A stretch of 64,000 nucleotides of DNA from Trichomonas vaginalis G3 (taxonomy: Eukaryota; Parabasalia; Trichomonadida; Trichomonadidae), in contig NC_067208.1 in assembly GCF_026262505.1 (NCBI RefSeq), positions 20,252,153 to 20,316,152 on the forward strand, given 5' to 3'. A model generated the notes under the pieces. The model ran no database searches. It was not told the DNA's origin and saw only the letters and a program-made list of their open reading frames with translations. The first letter of the stretch is position 1, and every line of letters begins with the position of its first letter. Of this stretch, positions 20,306 to 28,865 are shown piece by piece. The translations under genes were made by a program, and so were the position numbers.

Positions 20306-20521
20306 GGGTCTTGGGCAAAATTTCTTATGGGCTAGAGGGCGCAACGCGCCTGGAAGCCCACACACACCCTACGGTCCTCCTCTTTGGTCTTGGGCAAAAT
20401 TTCTTATGGGCTAGAAGGGGCGCAGCCCCTGGAAGCCCTCCAAATATAAACTTCATTATACTAAACATCTTCAGGGCTAGAAGGGGCGCAGCCCCTGGAA
20501 GCCCCAATACCTTTTTTTTTT
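20306..20521 (+). repeat. Three copies of a two-stem hairpin repeat
   Basis: Copies at 20329-20359, 20408-20438 and 20474-20504. Outer stem GGGCT/AGCCC, a 4+4 internal loop, inner 5-bp stem and a 3-base loop. Inner stems are GGCGC/GCGCC in the first and GGGGC/GCCCC in the other two, and a fourth copy at 41514-41544 has GGCAC/GTGCC, so the stem is kept while its bases change. Copies 1 and 2 share the leader TTGGGCAAAATTTCTTAT. Copy 3 shares ATACTAAACATCTTCA with copy 4 and, like it, ends in a T-run. Confidence 0.85.
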
Positions 20522-20525
20522 TAGT

Positions 20526-21300
20526 ATTGATATAAATATTGTAAAATAATATAAGTAATAAAAATTGAGACCCCCTCCCTGTTTTTGATGTTTTGTCAAT
20601 TTTTCGGTAATTCTTATTGTTTCAAAAATTAAGGTATTAATTATGATTATCTTTCTTTAGCTTTACATGCTGTATGCTACTTTTGTCTTTGAGACATTCC
20701 ATGATTTAAGTTAAGGGTGCACCCGTATGTACGTTTATTTGAGAGGAGGAGGATTACCCTCTCAATTTTGAGGGATTCGTTAGTTTATTTTCTCGATGAA
20801 TATGCAATAAAATTTGATTTTTACCTTATCAATATACTTCATATAATATACATAGGGTTGTTAAAAATATCAAAAATCGTTTTGAAGACACCATGGTGTC
20901 TTATAATTTTCCCTTCCTTATTGGCGTGTAGAAATAAATGCGCCAATAGATTGAAGAAGAAGAATTGTTTTTCTCTTAATGAACTTTAATCCTTTTGATA
21001 TAAGAATATTAAAAACATTCATATAATTTCGATTTCGGAAATTAAATTTCCAATTTTTTTGTCGATTTCGGAAATAACAGGATCCCGCATCCAACACGCA
21101 ACAACAAAACACAAAACACACTTTTTGGTTCTTTCATCGTTTTAATCGTAATTAGTAGTAGATATGACGGGTTTAGTGACTTTTTTTGTTACATCTATAT
21201 ATAGACGATGCATTAAAATATATTTATTTATAAACACATTAATTTTTAACATTAATTTTAAAATAATTTATTTTTTTATCTTTTATAAAAGAAGCTATAT
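20526..21300. other. Non-coding stretch left of element D
   Basis: No gene seen. Contains a perfect 18-bp palindrome AAGACACCATGGTGTCTT (20885-20902), a pair ATTGGCG/CGCCAAT about 20 bases apart near 20925-20950, a repeated TCGATTTCGGAAAT (near 21030 and 21062) and two copies of CTATATATAGAYGATG (near 21193 and 21293), the second directly before the first gene of D. May be the outer end of D or host intergenic DNA. Confidence 0.5.
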
Positions 21301-21304
21301 ATAG

Positions 21305-21541
21305 ATGATGACAGATATTCCGCGATTAATTAAACATTGTTTAAATCCTGAATGGGTTAAACTTCAATTTAAAAAGGAAGATTGTGAATTATTAAATGAA
21401 TATGAAAGCCAAAATAAGCTAATGAGGTATAAATATAATGATAAAGAATATTTAATTTCATGGAATCAATGGAGTCATAATCAAAGACCTCATAAACGAG
21501 AAGAAGAAATTGAAAATAATGAAATGGAAAATAAAAAATAA
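21305..21541 (+). CDS. Small terminal-repeat protein, left
   Basis: 78 residues. The core PEWVKLQFKKEDCELLNEYE and the YKYN that follows match the protein at 41022-41390 at the other end of D. The last 30 codons belong to the inverted repeat. Unknown function. Genes in Polinton ends may bind DNA ends, but nothing here shows it. Confidence 0.5.
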   Translation: MMTDIPRLIKHCLNPEWVKLQFKKEDCELLNEYESQNKLMRYKYNDKEYLISWNQWSHNQRPHKREEEIENNEMENKK

Positions 21542-21605
21542 ACTTTAAAAATTCATGTCTTACATTTTTGAATAATTTATTTTTAATTCGTAAGAAAATG
21601 AGTGT
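21305..21605 (+). repeat. Terminal inverted repeat of D, left
   Basis: 21442-21530 and 21533-21605 reappear inverted at 41390-41474 and 40947-41021. The right copy has about 370 extra bases between the two blocks. Includes the leader TCGTAAGAAAATGAGTG shared with the gene at 40952. Confidence 0.75.
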
Positions 21606-22713
21606 CAAAACTAACGATGTTAGATATTCAGGATTCACAAATGAGGAAATAAAGGATATATTAGAGGAGGCAGGTTATGAAGTTAATAAATATTATTTAA
21701 GAAATTGTCAAAAATTCGCGGAGTTTTTAAATGAATTTGATTATGATGGAAAAATGAATAAAGATGATGTTATAAATTTCTTATATCCCACATCTAAAGA
21801 AAAAGAAAAACCTAAAGAACCTAATGTTTTCCCTGAATATTATGAAGAACGAATTAAAGATGATGAATATGATGAAATTGAAATTGAAAGACTGAAAAAA
21901 TAAGAGATGAAATAAATGAAAAAATTAAGGAATTAAGAGAAGTTGAAAATATAATGAGAATGAAGTAGAGGGTTTAATGAATATCCCAGCTTCAGAATCA
22001 GAAGTTCAAAAATCACATGAGGAAGAGATATAAAAATTACTTTTTGGAATCAACTAAAAATTTATTAGATGGTGATATTGACGAAACACTTTCAGAAGAA
22101 GGCACAAAATTATATTCATAAACATAAGCTTCAGTTTATTGACGATGGAGATTATCCATGTATATTACTTTCACCCCCTCTTGATTCTGAAAAATTCAAA
22201 AAAGCACTGAAAAATGTAACATATGCAACAAATACGATTAAGAAAGAAGACCATGATATTTACACAAATTATTATTTAAATAAATGTACAGGTGTTGATA
22301 AAGTTTTTGATTTGTTAGATAAAATATCAAAAGAAACAATTGGTACATATAAAATTTTATGTGATTGTGGTTTCATTGTTGAAGATACCGTTGATGTTTC
22401 ATATGAAAGAACAGCTCCGAAGGAGGACGAAGTGGAAAGATCTATTCCATTCGTTATTAAGAACATAAAAGATATGAAAACCTATAAACATTATATTTAT
22501 TCATTCATTTCAGAAAAAATGGAAGCAATACATAAATCATCTCGTCATCATTTCATAGCTATTCACACATTCCTTTTCAAAGTTGTGAAATTAAATAAGA
22601 CAGGAATTAGATTTAATGTATCAGGTTACGCATTCTTGAGTAAATTAAAATGTATTCGTCACGTTGCAGATGATAAAAATTTGTGTGTTCTTAATTCATT
22701 TTATGGACTTTAG
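21598..22713 (+). pseudogene. Broken D gene upstream of PolB
   Basis: Opens MSVKTNDVRYSGFTNEEIKD after the TTTAATTCGTAAGAAA leader also seen before 40952 and 27802. An acidic, helical first part is followed by a mixed alpha/beta last part (RHHFIAIHTFLFKVVKL near the end). About four breaks. No family recognised. Position directly before PolB hints at a replication role such as a terminal protein, as inference only. Confidence 0.45.
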
Positions 22714-22717
22714 CCCT

Positions 22718-22732
22718 AGACTCTCTGAGTCT
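22718..22732 (+). terminator. Hairpin after gene end
   Basis: AGACTC, TCT, GAGTCT: 6-bp stem and 3-base loop, 5 bases after the stop of the preceding gene and followed by an A/T tract leading to PolB. One of a series of such hairpins between D genes. Confidence 0.4.
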
Positions 22733-22789
22733 CGGACTTTAAAAAAAATAAACTTTATTTTTATATTCTAATTTTTTATTCTTACATAA

Positions 22790-25700
22790 ATGAACAAAAA
22801 CGGAACAGCTAAAATGAATGATAATCAAATAAGAGCCGAAGGTAGAAGGTTATTTAAACACTTCTATAACATTCCTGATGGTGTTAATCCTAAAACTCGT
22901 AGAAGTTATTTAAATGAAGCCATAGATGCATATGAAGGATTTGACATTTCATCAGAAAGTGAGAGGTTAGCAAGAATGTTAAACGTTAATATTGATTTCT
23001 ATTATTGTGACCCTCAACCAGAAACGTAGACATTAACAAGGTTGACTTTCCATTAGTGGAAACAATAATGATAGATCCAGAATTTGAAACAGTAAATTTT
23101 ATTAACACAGAGTCCATGTGGAAAACTTCACGCTGACAGAATAACAGACGTTGAAGCACTCACAGGATATAAAGTTTGCCCCTTTTGCAAAGAAGAAGTA
23201 TATTCTATCCGTGATGATCCAGAAAGGAAAAACCAAAGAAGATTTTTAAAACATTGTGAGAAATGTAAAGAAAATAATGGAAGATTAATTCAAGACGTTC
23301 AATTGCAAAACACACAACAACCATATACACCACATATCACGAAACAGAAGATATATCAATGGCTATTAGCACATAATTTGCAGGAATATTATAAACCAAC
23401 AAGATATTATATTACTTTTGACTTCGAAACATTAGAGACTAAAGAAGAACTTCAACTTTCTGATGTGCAACTTTGAACGCTTACTTAAAACCATTTATGG
23501 TATCATCAACTGTTAAAATAAACGATAAAACATTTACGAGGAATTTTTGCTTAACATCAAGTGATTCGTTCATCTCTGATTGGATTGAATTTTTATTTTC
23601 AACCTGTTCATTAGTTGCTAAATCAAATATTGAACAATATGAAGAATTATTGAAGTCCCATACATTAAATGAGAAACAGAAGGAAGCAATGAAAGAGCTT
23701 TTAGATGAAGAATTTAATAAAGTGAATATCATTGGTTTTAATTCGGGAAAGTTTGATTTAAATTTAATTCTTCGTGATTTAAACACTGCAAAATGGAAGA
23801 TAAAATCAATGCTGGGTTCTTCTTCTCAATTTAAGCAAGTCATAGTAAAGAAAACAAACTGTCCATATGAATTAAGATTTATTGACATCAGAAATTATAT
23901 AGCGGGTGGAACATTAGACCAATTTACTCAAGATTTCGGAAACAATAAATCACGTGTTAAATCCTTTTTCCCATATCAATTCATCACATGGGAGAATTAC
24001 GAAGAAGAATTATATAAAAAGGAACCATTCACGAAAGATTCATTTTATTCAGCATTAACAACAAGAAACAATATCCGATTCAGATTATCAAATATATCTC
24101 AATGATGCTAAAAATTTTGAGAATAGATTAGAATATTTTATTCATTATTGCAATAAAGATGTTGAAATTATGATTGACCCAATTGATAAAATTATTGAAG
24201 AAACATTTGTTTATAAAATTGACATGCTTCATAATCTTTCATTATCATCTAATGCATCAATGATTCGTTACGCTATTAGCATATAAGAACTTAATCCTAA
24301 CGAAACATATCCAGAAGAAGAAAATGTGGAATCAAGTTTTGAATTAACGAAAAAGTATTGGAAATATAAAATTGAATCATATAAGAAACAAGATGAAAAA
24401 GCAGAAAGAGATACTAAAAATAATGTTTCAATGGATGATTTTCAATACTATCACGATTTAATCCTTTCATCTAAATGCAAAATGTGTGGTAAAGCGTTTA
24501 CATATGCAAATAAACCAACATTAGATAGAATCGATAATGAAAAACCACATACCAAAGAAAATTGTCAGTTAATGTGTTGTTATTGCAATGTCGTAAAATC
24601 AAATAAAGATGAAGATGTTCAACGTTTAAGAATCAATTTAAGAAATTATGCATTAAAAAATAATTTACCAATGACTTTAGATTCAGTTGAAGCTTATCAC
24701 ATTCTCCGTAATGGAATTACTGGTGGTTTATCAAATGTTCAACAAGAGTAATCTTAAAGGAATCACACACATTAATAAACTTTCATATAATCCAGAAACT
24801 AAAACAGTATCAAATGAGGACACTTCCAACATCATGACTCATTTCGTTGGTGTTGATTTCAATTCATTATATCCTTCATCATTTTCATCTAATCCTCATG
24901 ATTTCATTCAATATACTGACCATAAAATGTATATGCCGGGAAGATTAAATGGAGTTATCATTTGTGATACAGCAACAAAGAAAGCAAAAGCACTGGGAAT
25001 TATTAAGAAAAATACTTTATTCGTGGCTGAAGTAAAGGGTCACATTGATGAAAAATACATTAATGATTACATTAACTTTTTACCGATAATAAGAAACTTA
25101 GATATTATCACAGATGAAAAAACAATTGGCAGTTTTATGTATAATTACATGAAATCAAACAATCTACCAGTTGACCAGAAACAGAGGAAATTAACTCATT
25201 AGCATCAACACACAACCAATATCAACCATTTTCTTCTTATTATCTTTGGTATCTAATAGACAGATTTCATTTTATCATCGATGATATTCAATCAATTTTA
25301 ACATTTACGAAAAATACTTGTTTTAATGAATTTGCGAACAAATTTATGAACGAAAGACAAAAGGCTGAATTAGAAGGAAATAAAGGAAAAAGTTTATTTT
25401 GCAAAATTTCACTTAATGGATCATATGGTTACGATGCAATGAATACACAAAATTACGCAAAGACTAAAATAATGAATGCACAGAAGGCACGCGTTGCATG
25501 TATGTCAAATAAGTTTAAAAACATAAGAGAAATAGGTGAAGATACATATCAAGTGATGCTCAAAGATAGATTTTATAGATGTGAAACATGTTTACAAGAG
25601 GCATTTTACTTTAGATAACGCAAAATACTGGTATTTAGTTTTCATTTATGATTTTATGTATAAATGCATGGATGTTAATCGTTTTCATTTCATTGAAGGT

Positions 25701-26224
25701 GATACTGATTCATCTTATTGGGCAATCGCTGGCGACCCAAATCTTCCTAACACTCAAGCATTTCAAGCAATTGTTACCGATAAACAATTTTATGATAAAA
25801 ACATTTTCAAATTCGCACCATTTGATTTCTTCTGTTTTGATGAGAAATTTAAACCTAAATTAAAGAATAAAGCTGAAGAAAAAGCACATGAGAAAAAATT
25901 ATTGGGTTTAGCAATTGAGAAACAAGGTGATAACATGGTTGCTTTATGTCCTAATGTTATACATCATTCAACGGAATGATTGGTGAAGACTCCTTCAAAA
26001 AGATTGCACAAAAAATGAAAGGTTTAGTTTACGACAAAATAAACAATTAACACCTAAAAATTATTTGGATATAATAAATGATAAAGATATTTGATGGTCA
26101 GAATATTAATTTACAACTTAAAAATGGGTCAATGACTCGCTTAACAATCGGTAAGACTGCATTAACAGGAGCACACACTAAAGCTGTATGTTGTGAAAAT
26201 GGATGTTGTATGCCATTTATTTAA
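22790..26224 (+). pseudogene. Protein-primed family B DNA polymerase (PolB), element D
   Basis: Broken about six times, but its parts are clear. In order: an N-terminal region with a two-Cys-pair zinc-binding site (CPFC near 23180, CEKC near 23258); exonuclease motifs DFET (about 23420), GFNSGKFD (about 23740) and the YCNKDVEIM exo III-type motif (about 24150); an HNH-like insert; polymerase motif A DFNSLYPSS (about 24855), motif B KISLNGSYG (about 25400) and motif C GDTDSS (about 25700); and a C-terminal LQLKNGSMTRL/LTGAHTK block ending CCMPFI. This is the replicative polymerase of Polintons, which primes from a terminal protein and copies from the ends. Confidence 0.8.
24470..24610 (+). other. 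HNH-like zinc domain embedded in PolB
   Basis: CKMC, then LDRIDNEKPHTKENC, then CCYC and KSNKD: an HNH/zinc-ribbon endonuclease-like signature lying between exonuclease motif III and polymerase motif A. It reads as part of the polymerase chain, not as a separate gene. Either a domesticated homing-type insert or a domain fixed in this PolB lineage. Confidence 0.6.
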
Positions 26225-26285
26225 TGAATGCCACAGAAGAGACAAAGAGGTGGCACCCTAAAACATTTATTTTATTTTTATATAA

Positions 26286-26851
26286 ATGATACACAGATTT
26301 AAAAATTTTAATTGATGATTTAGTATTTAATCAAAATTTTCTTATTATTATGAATTAAAATCATATCTCCAAAAACATAATAAAAATATAACGGGTGATG
26401 ATATGGAATATATTATCATATTATAAAAATGAAATTTTGAAATATCATGATAAAATAATTTCTGAAATTAAGACAAAATTAAAAATAATGAATATACAAA
26501 GGGAAAAAGTAAATCACAACTTAAACAGTTGAAAGATTTCAAAAATAAAGTATTAACAGAAGAAGATATTGATGAATTATATAAATTATATAATCCTGAG
26601 CCGCAAAAGCCAAAGCCAAAGGAACAAAAACAAAAGGTGCAAAACGCAGGTCCTTCAGACCATAAATGAAGCACAAGCTTTAATTTATGATTCATTAGTT
26701 AAACCATATTCACCCGACTTTTAAATGAAGATCAACTTTTGGAATTCATCCTTCAACATAAACTCGAAGCGGGAAAGTATATCAAACCTTTATATACAGC
26801 ATATTTAAAACAAATGAATAGAATACATCCAGAATTAATGAAGGAGGAATG
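26286..26851 (+). pseudogene. Broken D gene between PolB and integrase
   Basis: Leader TTTATTTTATTTTTATATAAATG. Encodes Lys/Glu-rich, mainly helical sequence with a Pro/Lys stretch (EPQKPKPKEQKQK). Its last codons overlap the integrase start at ATGA. Several breaks. Unrecognised, and possibly the N-terminal partner of the integrase. Confidence 0.4.
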
Positions 26852-27781
26852 AAATCCAAAATCAAAGCAGATAAAATTAAACCACTTGCAACACCAAAAC
26901 CTCCTTCAGTTAATCCTTCATCATTCACTTTATTATATCCATTTCAAACATTAAAGAAGCAAAAAGATTTTAAAAAGGATTTCAAGATATTAAATAAACC
27001 AATTGACCCGAAAATTCAACCATTAAAAGAAAAATTTAGTCGCCCTTCATTTGCTCCTTCACCCTATTCATACGAAATCGATCATCTGGAATATTCAAAA
27101 GGAAATATTACTTATTTATTTGCCATTAACATTAACACTAGATATTTATATTGCATTCCGGTGAAAGGGAAAACAGAACAGGAAACAAGAAGAGCTATAC
27201 AATACTTACTAGATCATGAAAGAGTAGATAATATCAGGGGTGATGGTGATAAAGGATTTCAGGCGGCTATGACTCATTATTTCCCACAAATTAATTTTTA
27301 CTTTTCATCCTCTCCATATACGTTTCATAATAAAATAGTTGATGCGGTAATGAGAACTCTTAGAGATGTGTTAGGGGTTAACGGTCAGATATACTGGGAT
27401 GGAAATCATGACTCCATCATACAGCAGTTAGTATATTATTACAATAATACATGGCATAGAACTATTAACATGAAACCGATGGAAATGAAAAATGATATTT
27501 CAAAAGAATGGGAATATATTAGAAAGCAAATGGAAAGGTTGAATGATGTTAAACGTGAACAAATTAATTCGGGGCTCATGAATTTTAAACAAGGGGATAA
27601 AGTTTTGATTCATCTCGATTATGGAAAAACTAATAAATCAATGACAAAAAGAAGACGAAGATTTGACACAATAGCTGAATTTGTTAGATATATTAACGGC
27701 AATGCATTAGTTGAGGTTAACAAGAAATTAATAGAAATTCCGATTTATTTTATTACTCCATTATATTTAAATAATATTTAA
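26849..27781 (+). CDS. Retroviral-type (rve) integrase, element D
   Basis: 310 residues, frame looks whole. The RNase H-fold core has acidic residues at D78 (EIDHLEYS), D132 (RGDGDKGF) and D165 (HNKIVDAVMRTLRD), so the third carboxylate is Asp where most relatives have Glu. The other integrase in the window (61398) also has Asp. A C-terminal SH3-like, basic part follows (FKQGDKVLIHLDYG). No N-terminal HHCC zinc finger seen. Integrates the element into host DNA. Lies downstream of PolB on the same strand. Confidence 0.8.
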   Translation: MKSKIKADKIKPLATPKPPSVNPSSFTLLYPFQTLKKQKDFKKDFKILNKPIDPKIQPLKEKFSRPSFAPSPYSYEIDHLEYSKGNITYLFAININTRYLYCIPVKGKTEQETRRAIQYLLDHERVDNIRGDGDKGFQAAMTHYFPQINFYFSSSPYTFHNKIVDAVMRTLRDVLGVNGQIYWDGNHDSIIQQLVYYYNNTWHRTINMKPMEMKNDISKEWEYIRKQMERLNDVKREQINSGLMNFKQGDKVLIHLDYGKTNKSMTKRRRRFDTIAEFVRYINGNALVEVNKKLIEIPIYFITPLYLNNI

Positions 27782-27801
27782 ATTTTTTTATTTCGTAAGA
27801 A

Positions 27802-28063
27802 ATGAGTGATAACAAAGCAGCCAAGAGTCCAGACAATGAATATAAAAAGAAACTAAACAGAATTAAATCAAAAATATGCTATTACAAAAAGAAGCCACAA
27901 TGCGGGGGTTGAAAACGATAAAGAAATAATCGAAAAATTAGAAACTTACCGTTCAATCCTTAAACTAGGTGAAGCAAAAATAAAAGAATTTAATAGAATA
28001 AATAAATTGATTGGAAGAGATGAATTTAATAAAGATGAATTTTTAAACTCTATCCAAATTTAA
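27802..28063 (+). pseudogene. Small broken D gene after integrase
   Basis: Leader TTTATTTCGTAAGAA shared with two other D genes. Opens MSDNKAAKSPDNEYKKK, Lys/Glu/Ile-rich and probably coiled coil. Broken, and overlaps the convergent small gene at the stop codons. Unrecognised. Confidence 0.35.
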
Positions 28064-28224
28064 TTTTTATTCCTCTTCGACAACATCTCTCTTTCCATCA
28101 TTACTGCATAACCACATTTTCTCAGTTTTAGTGGTTTGTTATTTTTAACATGTTCTTGCATCATTTTTATCATTTCCTCCCTTGTTATGATTCGTGGTAA
28201 ATTTTGAGCTTGTGGGGTATTCAT
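28060..28224 (-). CDS. Small LLT-motif protein 1 (54 residues)
   Basis: Opens MNTPQAQNLPRIITREEM. The segment RIITREEMIKMM parallels KLLTKDELNKMM and KLLTRQQLEKLL in the two small genes at 31773 and 31939. Leader ATTTTTATTTTTATATAAATG is the standard D promoter form. Too short to classify. A repeated small helical protein family is the simplest reading. Confidence 0.5.
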   Translation of the reverse strand: MNTPQAQNLPRIITREEMIKMMQEHVKNNKPLKLRKCGYAVMMEREMLSKRNKN

Positions 28225-28865
28225 TTATATAAAAATAAAAATTTGTTATCAGTTATTTTATCGTTAAGTGACTCAAAGAGTCCGGAGACAAAGTCTCATG
28301 GTTTTTAGGTTCATCTTTAGTTAATTATTTTTGAATAACTGAAGGTGTCACTATGTCACCATGTGTCACTCGGTTATTTAACTTCTCTGAAAATTTGAGA
28401 CAACAGTCACTGTGTGACGAGACCTGAAGGTCTTGACATTTTGACAACAACATAGGTTATTCGATAATTAATTATTTTTGAAGAACTGAGGGTGTCACTA
28501 TGTCACCATGTGTCACTCGGTTATTTAACTTCTCTGAAAAAATGAGACAACATGACATTTTGACAACATTTACGAAAATTTGAGACAACAGTCACTGTGT
28601 GACGAGACCTGAAGGTCTTGACATTTTGACAACACGGGGGGATTAATGAGGAAGGCACTTATGAAGCATTTTTGAATAACTGAAGGTGTCACTATGTCAC
28701 CATGTGTCACTCGGTTATTTAACTTCTCTGAAAAAATGAGACAACATGACATTTTGACAACACGGGGGGATTAATGAGGAAGGCAAAAATAAATTCCAAT
28801 CATACTTTATAAAGCTAGACCTTCAGGTCTCACCGCTTAGCGGCTCATTTACAGGTATTTCATCA
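28225..28865. repeat. Intergenic repeats flanking primase-helicase
   Basis: No gene seen. Two adjacent hairpins GACTC-AAA-GAGTC (28270-28282) and GAGAC-AAA-GTCTC (28285-28297), then three partial copies (near 28320, 28480 and 28670) of a unit containing GGTGTCACTATGTCACC, GTGTCACTCGGTTATTTAAC and GACATTTTGACAACA, with hairpins GTCAC-TGT-GTGAC (28406) and AGACCT/AGGTCT. An inverted copy lies on the far side of the primase-helicase gene. Confidence 0.75.

Larger units (their letters stand above)
8786..20310 (-). mobile_element. Polinton copy B (mostly whole genes)
   Basis: Same family as A and C, read on the - strand from about 20310 (where similarity to the 5' flank of A starts) down to the packaging ATPase at 10383, followed by two + strand KilA-N-type genes. 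All genes but the first, large coiled-coil one have whole reading frames. PolB and integrase are not in this copy, so it is an incomplete element or half of one. Near-identity with C argues for a recent insertion. Confidence 0.75.

Noticed and set aside
20263-20535. Open frames over the hairpin repeats near 20.3-20.5 kb
   Set aside because: They consist of the GC-rich repeat copies read through. The matched-pair stem changes argue for a structured non-coding repeat.
26078-26224. Separate 48-residue Cys-rich gene
   Set aside because: Its LQLKNGSMTRL, LTGAHTK and terminal PFI pattern fits the C-terminal end of Polinton polymerases, so it is counted in the PolB locus.
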